NCBI GenBank assembly: GCA_023443515.1
Contig: JAEZUC010000116.1
Location: forward strand, 1 to 34,229
From: Bacillota bacterium
Lineage (GTDB): Bacteria > Bacillota > Clostridia > Acetivibrionales > DSM-1351
DNA: 34,229 bases
Direction: 5' to 3'
This document shows, one piece after another, positions 1 to 7,807 of the stretch (its first letter is position 1; each line of letters starts with the position of its first letter). The notes beneath the pieces were generated by a model that saw only the letters and a program-made list of their open reading frames with translations, was not told where the DNA came from and searched no databases. Made by a program: the position numbers and the translations under genes.

Positions 1-174
1 TTTTTTTATCTCGCATATAAAAGTAAGCTCACCCTTCTTTACTGCTTTTTCAAAAGCAAAAGGACTATTGTTTGTCAAATTCAAAGCCTCATTCTTTACA
101 AAATCAAAAGGTGCTTGTTTTTTGAGATTTTCAACTCGTATTTTTGTACTATCAGCAATTCTATCCAGAATCAT
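1..174 (-). CDS. trpC: Indole-3-glycerol phosphate synthase, N-terminal part (cut by window edge)
   Basis: This is the first 58 codons of TrpC, which closes CdRP to indole-3-glycerol phosphate in tryptophan synthesis. The translation begins MILDRIADSTKIRVENLKK and ends FICEIKK, which matches the N-terminal helix and first beta strand of the family; the lysine in the CEIKK segment is the usual substrate-binding position. The ATG lies 11 bases after the trpD stop and has an AAGGGGTGA ribosome site, so it is the next gene of the trpEGDC operon. The rest, and presumably trpF, trpB and trpA, lie outside the window. Identification rests on the conserved N-terminus and operon position. Confidence 0.9.
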   Translation of the reverse strand, partial: MILDRIADSTKIRVENLKKQAPFDFVKNEALNLTNNSPFAFEKAVKKGELTFICEIKK

Positions 175-185
175 TATTTCACCCC

Positions 186-1199
186 TTAGCTAAAACTGTT
201 TGACAGTTCTATAAATTTGTCCAGCTGAGTCTTGGCAGCACCGCTGTCAATAAGTTGTTCAGCCATTTTAACACAATCCCTGAGTGTAGTCTGGTTGTAT
301 GACATATAAAGGCATAGTGCCGAATTTAGTACAACAATATCCCTCTTAGGCCCTTTACTGCCGGTGAGAATATCCAGAGCTATTGAAGCATTTTCCTTTG
401 GATCACCCCCAACCAATTCCTTTAGAGAGCACCTTGAAAAGCCCAATTGCTCGGGGGATAAGAAGAAACTGTTGATACTGCCGTTGCTTACTTCACAGAT
501 TGTGGTGGTGTCGCAAAGAGTTACTTCATCTAGACCATCATGGCCATGGACAACCATTGCCCTTTTGACTCCCAGATTTAGCAGAACTCTGGCAAGTGGT
601 TCCACAAGATTTTCATCATATACACCTAAAAGTTGCATATTTGCTCCTGCCGGGTTTGCCAGAGGCCCAAGTATATTGAAAATAGTCCTCACTGAAAGTT
701 CCTTGCGAACCGGAGCGGCGTACTTCATAGAAGCATGATAAGTTGGAGCAAACATAAAGCACATTCCGATTTTTTTCAGTATTTCTGCACTTTGCTCGGC
801 AGACAATTCAATATTAATACCCAGTGTTTCAAGCAGGTCTGCGCTACCGCACTTGCTTGAAACGGAACGTCCTCCGTGCTTTGCAACGGGTACGCCCCCT
901 GCCGAGACTACAAAAGAGGACACTGTTGAAATGTTGAAAGTGTTGGCCTCATCCCCGCCTGTACCTACTATATCCAGAACATCCTTTTCAGGGTGGATTC
1001 GCTTGCACTTTTGCCTCATAACAGTTGCACAGGCTGTTATTTCGTCTATAGTTTCCCCCTTCATTCTCATGGCAGTGAGGAATGAACCTATTTGTGCAGT
1101 TGTAGCACGGCCCTCCATGATTTCTTCCATAACTTGTGTTGTTTTATTCAGATCCAAATCCTGCCTGTTGATTACCTGATAAATAGCTTCCTGAATCAA
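186..1199 (-). CDS. trpD: Anthranilate phosphoribosyltransferase
   Basis: The enzyme transfers the phosphoribosyl group of PRPP to anthranilate, the second step of tryptophan synthesis, in the cytoplasm. The 337-residue length is normal for stand-alone TrpD. The PRPP-binding GTGGD motif is at residues 79-83 and the conserved KHGGRSVSSKCGSAD segment at 107-121. The helical N-terminal domain comes before the alpha/beta phosphoribosyltransferase domain. Its ATG overlaps the trpG stop by four bases (ATGA), which indicates translational coupling. It is read from the Trp T-box promoter with trpE and trpG. Nothing looks damaged. Confidence 0.98.
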   Translation of the reverse strand: MIQEAIYQVINRQDLDLNKTTQVMEEIMEGRATTAQIGSFLTAMRMKGETIDEITACATVMRQKCKRIHPEKDVLDIVGTGGDEANTFNISTVSSFVVSAGGVPVAKHGGRSVSSKCGSADLLETLGINIELSAEQSAEILKKIGMCFMFAPTYHASMKYAAPVRKELSVRTIFNILGPLANPAGANMQLLGVYDENLVEPLARVLLNLGVKRAMVVHGHDGLDEVTLCDTTTICEVSNGSINSFFLSPEQLGFSRCSLKELVGGDPKENASIALDILTGSKGPKRDIVVLNSALCLYMSYNQTTLRDCVKMAEQLIDSGAAKTQLDKFIELSNSFS

Positions 1200-1777
1200 T
1201 TTACCTCACCGCCTATTCTAAGAAAATTCTCCAATATCTTTACACCATTAGGTGTTAAAACCGACTCCGGGTGAAATTGAAGTCCGTAAACATTGTAATC
1301 CCTGTGCTTGATGCCCATTACTTCACCGCCGTCGTCCTCTCCTATAACCAGTAGTTCATCTGGGAGGGTACTGCGTACTGCTGACAGAGAATGGTATCTT
1401 GCACCTTCAATAATGGGTGGCAGACCTCTGAAAACTGCACTGCCGTTTGCAATGTGTATAAGACTCTTCTTACCGTGCATCAATACCTTGGCATATGAAA
1501 CGGTAGCTCCAAAGGCCTCACAGATTGCCTGATGTCCGAGACATACCCCTAAAATGGGCTTTTCTTTATGAAAATGTTTTATTACTTCTTCGCATATACC
1601 CGCATCTGAGGGGCGACCCGGCCCGGGAGAAAGGATAATATGGGAAGGATTTAAAGCTTCTATTTCTGAAATGGTAATCTCATCATTTCTGACAACCCGT
1701 ATGTCATTGTTTATAGTACCTATAAGCTGATAAAGGTTATAAGAAAAGCTGTCATAGTTATCAATTAATAAAATCAT
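1196..1777 (-). CDS. trpG: Anthranilate synthase component II, glutamine amidotransferase
   Basis: A class I glutamine amidotransferase that supplies ammonia to TrpE for anthranilate formation. The catalytic cysteine is C79 in GVCLGHQ, with H169 and E171 in FHPES completing the triad. The oxyanion segment PGPGRPSDAG is at 51-60. The HGKKSLIH segment near 101-108 is typical of TrpG/PabA. The length of 193 residues is usual. The start overlaps the trpE stop (TAATG) and the end overlaps the trpD start, so the three genes are tightly coupled. As in many Firmicutes, it could also serve PabB in folate synthesis; no pab gene is visible to test this. Confidence 0.97.
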   Translation of the reverse strand: MILLIDNYDSFSYNLYQLIGTINNDIRVVRNDEITISEIEALNPSHIILSPGPGRPSDAGICEEVIKHFHKEKPILGVCLGHQAICEAFGATVSYAKVLMHGKKSLIHIANGSAVFRGLPPIIEGARYHSLSAVRSTLPDELLVIGEDDGGEVMGIKHRDYNVYGLQFHPESVLTPNGVKILENFLRIGGEVN

Positions 1778-3243
1778 TAGTCAATCCCCCTTTCAGACAT
1801 TTCTATAGCACTTATCACGGCACGTGCCTTATTTACCGTCTCCATGTATTCTATTTCGGGAACGCTGTCTGCAACGATACCTCCGCCGGATTGGACATAT
1901 ACTTTTTTATCTTTTAGAATAGCGGTTCTTATTGCAATGCAGGTATCCATATTACCCGTGAAATCAATGTATCCTATTGAACCGCCGTAGATTCCGCGCC
2001 TGTGCCCCTCAACTTCATTTATTATCTGACAGGCACGGATTTTTGGAGCTCCTGAAAGAGTTCCGGCAGGAAGGATAGCAGTTATGGCATCCAGCTGATC
2101 CATATCCTTGCGTAGCTTACCTGTGACTTTGGACTCTATATGAATAACGTGGGAGAATTTCTTTATACTCAGATAATCCTTAACCTCAACTGTTCCGAAT
2201 TCGCTGATTCTCCCCAGATCGTTCCTTCCAAGGTCAACAAGCATGTTATGCTCAGAAAGCTCTTTTTCGTCACTTAAAAGGTTTTCAATCAATTCTTTGT
2301 CCTTTTCCTCATTTTCGCCTCGGGGTCTTGTTCCGGCGATAGGGAAGGTGGAAAGATTACCGTTTTCCAGCTTTATAAGTGTCTCAGGTGAAGTTCCTGC
2401 TATCTCTAAATCATCGAACTTTACAAAGAACATGTATGGTGACGGATTGGTAGTTCTCAAAGTCCTGTAAGCATCCATAAGGCTTCCTTCAAAGTCTGCC
2501 GTCTGCCTGTTTGATGGAACAGTCTGAAATATATCACCTTCAAAAATGTGGTGCTTAACCTTTTCCACAATTTCAGAGTACTGTTCTATGGTGAATTTAG
2601 GTGTAAAGGGTGACAATAGTCTTGAGACAGTCTTTTCAGAGGGGATTTCCTGCTTAATCAGGTTTACTGTACTGTCTATTTCCTTCAGAGCTTTTTGATA
2701 ATTTTCCTCAAAATTATCGGTTTTTATATTTACAATTACAATAATTTTTTGCCTGAAATGGTCAAAGGCTATTACCTTGTCAAAAAGCATTAAATCCACA
2801 TCGTTAAAATTTGCTTCATCTATTCCGTCAAGTTTCAGGGTTCTTTCGGAATACTTGATATAGTCATATGCAAAATATCCTACGAAGCCTCCTGTAAAAG
2901 GCGGAAGAAAGCTGAGTCTGGGGCTTCTGTATTGGTTCAGGATTTCTCTGATGTGGCTGTTGGGATCATTTGTGAAAACTTTTTTTGAACATTCGCCCTT
3001 TATTTCAAGGTTTCCGTCTTTGCAGGAAAGCTCAATTAAGGGATCAAAGCCCAGAAATGAGTACCGACCCCATTTTTCACCATTTTCAACGCTTTCCAGA
3101 AGATAATAACGGCTACTCACAGCCCTTAGACTTTGGAGTACAGCAATTGGTGTTTTGATATCTGAGAAGATTTCACAGCTGACAGGGATAATGGTATACC
3201 CTGCTGACAGTTGTTTTGCTTCCTCCAAGCTTGGTTTGTACAT
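1777..3243 (-). CDS. trpE: Anthranilate synthase component I
   Basis: The chorismate-using subunit of anthranilate synthase and first enzyme of the Trp branch. The N-terminal LLES motif at residues 48-51 is the known tryptophan feedback-binding element. The chorismate-binding domain follows with TSPETL, FPIAGTRPRG, the LVDLGRNDLGR segment and LPAGTLSGAPK, then YGGSIGY near the C-terminus. The length of 488 is normal. The presence of LLES and the location beside trpG and trpD favour TrpE over PabB. The ATG has an AAGGAGTGG ribosome site. It is the first gene after the T-box leader, so transcription is expected to rise when uncharged tRNA-Trp accumulates. Confidence 0.97.
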   Translation of the reverse strand: MYKPSLEEAKQLSAGYTIIPVSCEIFSDIKTPIAVLQSLRAVSSRYYLLESVENGEKWGRYSFLGFDPLIELSCKDGNLEIKGECSKKVFTNDPNSHIREILNQYRSPRLSFLPPFTGGFVGYFAYDYIKYSERTLKLDGIDEANFNDVDLMLFDKVIAFDHFRQKIIVIVNIKTDNFEENYQKALKEIDSTVNLIKQEIPSEKTVSRLLSPFTPKFTIEQYSEIVEKVKHHIFEGDIFQTVPSNRQTADFEGSLMDAYRTLRTTNPSPYMFFVKFDDLEIAGTSPETLIKLENGNLSTFPIAGTRPRGENEEKDKELIENLLSDEKELSEHNMLVDLGRNDLGRISEFGTVEVKDYLSIKKFSHVIHIESKVTGKLRKDMDQLDAITAILPAGTLSGAPKIRACQIINEVEGHRRGIYGGSIGYIDFTGNMDTCIAIRTAILKDKKVYVQSGGGIVADSVPEIEYMETVNKARAVISAIEMSERGID

Positions 3244-3287
3244 AATACCACTCCTTTTCGTACAAGATTTATTTTATTTGAGAAACT

Positions 3288-3329
3288 AAAAACACCCGCC
3301 CTTTGACTGAAATAGTCAAGGACGAGTGC
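3288..3329 (-). terminator. T-box regulated intrinsic terminator before trpE
   Basis: Minus-strand hairpin: CACTCGTCCTTGACT pairs with AGTCAAAGGGCGGGTG across a five-base loop, with one bulged A and G-T pairs, and is followed by TTTTT. The left arm begins just after the T-box core, as expected for a hairpin competing with the antiterminator. Confidence 0.92.
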
Positions 3330-3590
3330 ATTAAAATTCACCCGCGGTGCCACCTTGTTTTGTAAGTAAAATAAATCTTACACACTTACGAAATACAAAC
3401 ATATTTCTCACAAATAACGCATGTGTTACGTCGTAGAATACTCTGGAAAGAAAATTTCCATTTGACTACGCCCTCAGTGGTCCATTTGATGTACTGCGTT
3501 CTGCGAGGCTCTCAGCTTCCCTCGCTCTCTGTAAGTGCACATATCACCGTTATCTCCACTTCAACGGTTTAAAGGGCAGATATTAAATTT
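3288..3590 (-). promoter_or_regulatory. T-box leader, Trp specifier
   Basis: On the minus strand the leader carries the T-box core GGTGGCACCGCGGGT (about 3341-3356). The base of Stem I is visible: GCCCT (3573-3577) pairs with AGGGC (3470-3474) and AGTGG (3556-3560) with CCACT (3476-3480). In the specifier loop the codon next to the helix is TGG (3484 to 3482) followed by A, which fits Trp and the trpEGDC genes downstream. Known T-boxes bind uncharged tRNA and switch a terminator to an antiterminator; a matching terminator is present just upstream of trpE. This gene-free stretch is explained mostly by the leader. Confidence 0.95.
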
Positions 3591-3596
3591 AATATA

Positions 3597-3625
3597 AGAT
3601 TACATCCATAATTAAAAATTGTCAA
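3597..3625 (-). promoter_or_regulatory. Probable promoter of the trp operon
   Basis: Minus strand TTGACA (3625-3620), a 17-base spacer, then TAATCT preceded by TG (3602-3597). The -35 is perfect and the -10 is weak. It places the start of transcription just before Stem I of the T-box. Confidence 0.6.
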
Positions 3626-3747
3626 TACGTTTTAACATAAAAAACAAAAAAATACTTAAAAGTATAAAATTAACAGTTAGTAATACGTTTTTGAGACATG
3701 CACTATTCCATGCAAAGGGAAATATACTATCCTGAGGTGAAAAGACC

Positions 3748-4371
3748 GTGGGGGTTATTCTATCAATTTTTATACTATGCCTGGCACCGAATTTAGACAA
3801 TATGGCAATCGGCCTGGCATACGGAGCAAGAAAGATAAATGTCCCGTTGAAGTCCAATATTTCAATCGCTTTATTTTCAGGGGTAGCAACCTTGTTGTCA
3901 AGTCTTCTTGGGAATGTACTTACAAACTATATTTCCGGATATCTCGGAAAGACTATTGGCGGTTCCATAGTGATTATAATGGGCTTAATCACGATTATCG
4001 GATATCTGAATAGCAGAAGGAAATCCAAAAAGGTTCATGGTAACGGGATTCAGTACATAGACGATATAAAGGCTGTAATGGATGACCCGGGTATTGCCGA
4101 CAGGGATTATTCCGGGGATATATCACTAAAAGAATCAATACTTCTGGGCATAGCACTGGCATCAAACTGTATTGGTACGGGATTTGGTGCCGGAGTGTCA
4201 GGAATAAATGCCTTCGTCCTGTCAGTAGCAGTAATAGTATTCAGTCTTATAACTATCTCTGTGGGAGCAATAATAGGCAGAAGGTACGCTTCAAAGTTTT
4301 TAGGTGAAAAAGCAACAGTCATATCGGGCATACTGTTGATGGTTATAGGTTTGTATCAGATAATAGCATAA
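3748..4371 (+). CDS. ytaF: YtaF-like sporulation membrane protein (MntP/DUF204 superfamily)
   Basis: A 207-residue integral membrane protein with about six hydrophobic segments in two halves separated by a charged loop (residues about 88-125). The first half carries LAPNLDNMAIGLAYGARK and the second GIALASNCIGTGFGAG, the duplicated short motifs seen in YtaF and more distantly in manganese exporter MntP. YtaF is annotated in Bacillus as a sporulation membrane protein of unknown mechanism; transport is an inference from the superfamily. The start is GTG, chosen because TGAGGTGA lies seven bases upstream and no ATG is near. It is divergent from the trp operon and convergent with the DUF1836 gene, whose stop lies two bases beyond its own. 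Confidence 0.8.
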   Translation: MGVILSIFILCLAPNLDNMAIGLAYGARKINVPLKSNISIALFSGVATLLSSLLGNVLTNYISGYLGKTIGGSIVIIMGLITIIGYLNSRRKSKKVHGNGIQYIDDIKAVMDDPGIADRDYSGDISLKESILLGIALASNCIGTGFGAGVSGINAFVLSVAVIVFSLITISVGAIIGRRYASKFLGEKATVISGILLMVIGLYQIIA

Positions 4372-4372
4372 C

Positions 4373-4969
4373 TTACTTGCTTTTTGTCTTGTCGTTCTTA
4401 TTTGATACTTCATTTTGATTAAGCAAGGACATTATTTTCTCTGCAGCAATCCTATGGGCATTAGCTTCGCTGGAAAGCTGTAAAGCAAAAAGTCGCAGGG
4501 AGTTTTCATAATCGGCCTCATCCATATTTTCAGTAAGGTTTAAAAGTTTTTGAGAAACACTTTTAAATGCCTGGTCCTGAAGACTTGTCAGTTCACTGTA
4601 AAAATTACGGTACTCATCTTCGTTGCTGAAATTATCCAATGAACGGGCAATAAGCGGGATTGGCAGTACCGGCTTTAGCATTGACATAATATAAAGTGAT
4701 ATCAGATGCACCCGGTCATACTTTTTATTAACGGGACGTTTCAAATATCCTTCTTTTACATAATTATTTACCATACTTGAGGTAATAGTCTTGCCTGAAT
4801 CTGAAGTGTCACCGAAAATGTTCAGCAGTCTTTCAAGATAGGTTACTACCTGATCCATGTACAAATCTATGGCAGGGAATTGACTCCAACTTTCAGTTTT
4901 ATAAGAACCAAGTGCCTCTGACAAGTCGCTTACTTCTTTTTTTATATTATTAACTTTACTATTTTCCAA
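4373..4969 (-). CDS. DUF1836 protein, probable MerR-like DNA-binding regulator
   Basis: The 198-residue product contains the DUF1836 pattern: YMDQVVTYLERLL, then TSSMVNNYVKEGYLKRPVNKKYDRVHL at roughly residues 62-90, which resembles a winged-helix recognition region of MerR type. The C-terminal half is helical, and the tail is polar and rich in N and K. The family is thought to be regulatory, but no target is known to me. The start is TTG at 4969 with AGGAGTG eight bases upstream; no ATG fits. It is a single gene with its own promoter and is convergent with ytaF. Confidence 0.75.
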   Translation of the reverse strand: MENSKVNNIKKEVSDLSEALGSYKTESWSQFPAIDLYMDQVVTYLERLLNIFGDTSDSGKTITSSMVNNYVKEGYLKRPVNKKYDRVHLISLYIMSMLKPVLPIPLIARSLDNFSNEDEYRNFYSELTSLQDQAFKSVSQKLLNLTENMDEADYENSLRLFALQLSSEANAHRIAAEKIMSLLNQNEVSNKNDKTKSK

Positions 4970-5001
4970 ATGAATATCACTCCTGATAAATGGTTATGTT
5001 A

Positions 5002-5029
5002 ATTATAACACATTGTTTATTTATTACAA
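5002..5029 (-). promoter_or_regulatory. Promoter of the DUF1836 gene
   Basis: Minus strand TTGTAA (5029-5024), 16-base spacer, perfect TATAAT (5007-5002), about 30 bases before the TTG start. Confidence 0.6.
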
Positions 5030-5047
5030 TATAGTTATTAAAAAACC

Positions 5048-5076
5048 TTGACAACCAATAAAATAATAGGTAATAT
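5048..5076 (+). promoter_or_regulatory. Promoter of the SGNH hydrolase gene
   Basis: TTGACA at 5048-5053, a 17-base spacer and TAATAT at 5071-5076, about 90 bases before the ATG at 5165. Confidence 0.65.
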
Positions 5077-5164
5077 AGTAATGAAAACTAGATGATAAAA
5101 TATTTGAGAATCAATACATAATTTTTAATAATATAATAACAGGTTAATAGGAGATGTATCCGCT

Positions 5165-5857
5165 ATGTCAAAATCAGCAAATAAGAATATAATTGTTTTG
5201 GGAGATTCAATATTAAAAGGCGTCATTCTTGATGAAAAAGACGGCAGATATAAGGTAATGAAAGATAACAGTATAAGTAGCTTTGCACAAATAACAGGGT
5301 TTAATGTAAAGAATAATGCATACTTTGGTATGACATCCACCAAGGCATTAAACAGAATATCATCTACTATAGACAAGATGATTACTGATAAGGAAAATAT
5401 CGTAATAATAGAGTTCGGAGGGAACGACTGCGATTTTAACTGGAGCCAGGTAGCAGAAAACCCGGACTCAGTACATCAGCCCAAAACATCTATTGAGAGC
5501 TTTAAAAATACCTTGCAGAATATGGTAGATATGTTCAGGGGAAAAGGTGTGACACCTGTACTTATGAACTTACCGCCTCTGGAGCCTGAAAGATATTTTA
5601 ACTGGGTATCAAAAGGGTTAAGCAAGGAAAATATACTTCACTGGCTGGGCGATGTTGCAAGGATATATCGTTGGCAGGAAGCCTATAACAATGCAGTAGA
5701 GTGGGTTTCACGACAAAAGGACTGCAGAATGATAGATGTCAGGGAAAGCTTTTTGCTAAGCAAGAACTATAGTTCACAGATTTGTGCTGATGGTATTCAT
5801 CCTAATGAAAAAGGCCATAAAAAGATTCTGGAATCCATGTTGGAATTCAGCTTCTAA
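5165..5857 (+). CDS. SGNH/GDSL-family hydrolase
   Basis: A 230-residue cytoplasmic-looking protein with no signal peptide. The conserved blocks are in order: GDS with nucleophile S15 in VLGDSILKG, the GGND block at residues 85-88 in IEFGGNDCD, and the catalytic pair D209/H212 in ADGIHPN. These fit an SGNH hydrolase such as an esterase, lysophospholipase or carbohydrate deacetylase; the substrate cannot be read from the sequence. AGGAG lies 11 bases before the ATG. The gene is monocistronic, with a good upstream promoter, and is convergent with the TPR gene. Confidence 0.85.
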   Translation: MSKSANKNIIVLGDSILKGVILDEKDGRYKVMKDNSISSFAQITGFNVKNNAYFGMTSTKALNRISSTIDKMITDKENIVIIEFGGNDCDFNWSQVAENPDSVHQPKTSIESFKNTLQNMVDMFRGKGVTPVLMNLPPLEPERYFNWVSKGLSKENILHWLGDVARIYRWQEAYNNAVEWVSRQKDCRMIDVRESFLLSKNYSSQICADGIHPNEKGHKKILESMLEFSF

Positions 5858-5865
5858 AAAATATT

Positions 5866-5913
5866 AAAAAAGTTTGTAACGGTTAACCAATGTGTTGTAT
5901 TACCGTTACAAAC
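5866..5913 (-). terminator. Intrinsic terminator of the TPR gene
   Basis: Inverted repeat GTTTGTAACGG (5872-5882) and CCGTTACAAAC (5903-5913). On the minus strand it is followed directly by TTTTTT. It lies between convergent genes and could also slow plus-strand transcription. Confidence 0.8.
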
Positions 5914-5935
5914 TCATTTGCAGTTCAATTCCACT

Positions 5936-6637
5936 TTACTCCGTTTCAACCTGCTTCAGCTTATCCTGAATCTGTTCCACTGTAACGCCTGACAGGAAGT
6001 TTGGCTTATAATTCAAAGCGTTTTTAAGGTTTTCTATACAACGCTCCTTGTCTCCCAGTTTTTCCAGTACCAGTGCGTAGTCATAATATGCCTCGGGGAA
6101 TTTTGGCGACAATGCCATCAATTTTTTAAATATTTCATCGGCTTTTTCGTATTCACCCATCATATAGTAGGTCTGACCCAGATTATCCAGTATTACTGCT
6201 CCGGTACTATTGTATTCCATAGCCTCTTGGTTAAATTTAAGTGCTTTTTCAAGATTGCCTTCAAGGATATACAAATACCCAAGGCTTCCATAAATTATTG
6301 TATTTTTATAATATGGGAATATTTCTTCATAAAGGGAAATAGCTCTGTCAAGCTCCCCGTTTTTCCATAACGCAAGAGCGTAGTTGGATTTGAGACTGTA
6401 CAGGTCATTATCTGAAATCTTTGAAGTAGAGTTAATCAGCCCCTTGAATACCTTTAATGATTCGTCAAGATGTCCCTCTTTTAAAAGCAGGTAGCCATAA
6501 GTTGTAACTATACCGGGTTTTGCGCTTCCGGTATTGTATGCTTTTTCCAAATAGTTTAGTGCTTCCTGAATATTTCCTTTTTGGTAGGCACTATTGGCTT
6601 TTATAACGTATATAGGTGATTTGAATTTTCCAAACAT
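5936..6637 (-). CDS. Tetratricopeptide repeat protein
   Basis: A 233-residue soluble protein made almost entirely of about five to six TPR units. Clear examples are KANSAYQKGNIQEALNYLEK near the start, GSLGYLYILEGNLEKALKF and NLGQTYYMMGEYEKADEIF in the middle, and YYDYALVLEKLGDKERCIEN near the end, each with the G-Y/A-A spacing of the repeat. There is no signal peptide and no second domain, so it probably acts as a protein-binding scaffold. No partner is suggested by the neighbours. It is divergent from the nucleoid-associated protein gene. Confidence 0.85.
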   Translation of the reverse strand: MFGKFKSPIYVIKANSAYQKGNIQEALNYLEKAYNTGSAKPGIVTTYGYLLLKEGHLDESLKVFKGLINSTSKISDNDLYSLKSNYALALWKNGELDRAISLYEEIFPYYKNTIIYGSLGYLYILEGNLEKALKFNQEAMEYNSTGAVILDNLGQTYYMMGEYEKADEIFKKLMALSPKFPEAYYDYALVLEKLGDKERCIENLKNALNYKPNFLSGVTVEQIQDKLKQVETE

Positions 6638-6665
6638 GTAGATTCCTCCTGTTCACTAAAGTAGA

Positions 6666-6710
6666 TTATATCAAATATGTATTATTTTTTGTATTAAAAG
6701 TTTGATATAA
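6666..6710. promoter_or_regulatory. Symmetric divergent promoter region with inverted repeat
   Basis: TTATATCAAA (6666-6675) and TTTGATATAA (6701-6710) are perfect inverted copies 25 bases apart. Each contains most of a TATAAT -10 element pointing outward (6670-6665 on minus, 6706-6711 on plus). It lies between the TPR gene and the nucleoid-associated protein gene. The -35 elements are weak. Confidence 0.5.
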
Positions 6711-6757
6711 TATAGGACGGGTTTTGACTTCGAACAAAAAAGGAGATATTACTTGAT

Positions 6758-7774
6758 ATGGAATACAGTATTCATATAAACACCGCGGTTCTGCATATTT
6801 TGGACACCATTGTAAACCTTCCCGTACTTTCTGATAAGGAAATTGAGCTAAGCGGAGAATTGGCAGAGTTTTTGGAAAAGCATATTTCTAAAACCTTTGA
6901 GGACACAAACCTGAAAAAGGCTCAGTTTATCGGTGAAGTAAACACAGTACGGGATATGTGTAATGCACTCAAGGAGGATTCGGGCTGTTTTATGGAAGTA
7001 ACCCGGAAAATTGCGGTAATGACTTTTGATTTTATGCTTAAAAATGTTGATATTGCTCCCGGAGACCTTATATGCTGTCATTTTCTTGCGGGTAATGAAC
7101 CATATCTGGGACTGCTGAAACTGAACTATAAAACAGGATTTACCCACTACGTAAGCCAGATGGAAGAGGGGGCGGCAAACACAATTATACGGCACAAAAC
7201 ACTTTTACCGTCTGATGGACAGAAAGTGGATGAGGCTGTTCTTATCAGTTTAGAGACAGGTGAAATAAAACTCATTGAGAAAGCCTACGAGATAAACGGT
7301 ACAAAGGAATTTTACATGTCCAATTACCTGATTAACTGTACAACTGATTTGTCGGACAACCAAAAGCTCAAAATTATTGACAAAGTAACACAGAAGATTA
7401 GCAAGAAATACTATGACGAGGACTTTGACAAGGTAGCAAAGCTAAAGAAGGTTGTATCAGAAGGGCTGGAAGAAAAGAATGAAATACGGGTGGATGAAAT
7501 AGCTCAGGAGGTATTTGAAACGAATCTTGCAGTCAGGGAAGAGTACATACAGGAGATACAAAAAGCGGGATTGACTGAGGAGGCTATTACAGTACCTGAA
7601 AAATTGGCAGAGAAAAAATTTAAAACCCATAAAATCAAGACAGATACAGGCATTGAGATAAATTTTCCATTAAGCTATTACGATAACAGAGATATGATAG
7701 AATTTGCAAATAACCCTGACGGTTCCATATCAATCATAATAAAAAACGTTGGTAAAATAATAAACAAGAGGTAG
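6758..7774 (+). CDS. Nucleoid-associated protein (NdpA/YejK family)
   Basis: A 338-residue protein matching the 37-kDa nucleoid-associated family: an N-terminal region MEYSIHINTAVLHILD, the central DLICCHFLAGNEPYLGLLKLNYKTGFTHYV block and a C-terminal TDTGIEINFPLSYY segment. Family members bind the nucleoid; their precise role is poorly known and some phage proteins inhibit or mimic them. The start has AAGGAGATA upstream. The gene stands alone between a symmetric promoter region and a strong hairpin that overlaps its stop codon. Confidence 0.8.
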   Translation: MEYSIHINTAVLHILDTIVNLPVLSDKEIELSGELAEFLEKHISKTFEDTNLKKAQFIGEVNTVRDMCNALKEDSGCFMEVTRKIAVMTFDFMLKNVDIAPGDLICCHFLAGNEPYLGLLKLNYKTGFTHYVSQMEEGAANTIIRHKTLLPSDGQKVDEAVLISLETGEIKLIEKAYEINGTKEFYMSNYLINCTTDLSDNQKLKIIDKVTQKISKKYYDEDFDKVAKLKKVVSEGLEEKNEIRVDEIAQEVFETNLAVREEYIQEIQKAGLTEEAITVPEKLAEKKFKTHKIKTDTGIEINFPLSYYDNRDMIEFANNPDGSISIIIKNVGKIINKR

Positions 7775-7803
7775 GGAGAAGAACCCTGCCTCTTGTATTT
7801 TAT
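7764..7803. terminator. Terminator between convergent genes
   Basis: Arms ACAAGAGGTAGGG (7764-7776) and CCCTGCCTCTTGT (7784-7796) form a 13-base-pair stem with one G-T pair and a seven-base loop, followed on plus by ATTTTAT. The stem includes the stop codon of the upstream gene and lies just beyond the stop of the minus-strand sulfatase gene, so it probably works in both directions. Confidence 0.8.
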
Positions 7804-7807
7804 ATAC

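Noticed and set aside
3126..3353. A 75-codon minus-strand open frame over the start of trpE
   Set aside because: It overlaps the trpE N-terminus in another frame and runs through the T-box terminator, so it is a chance frame and not a leader peptide gene.
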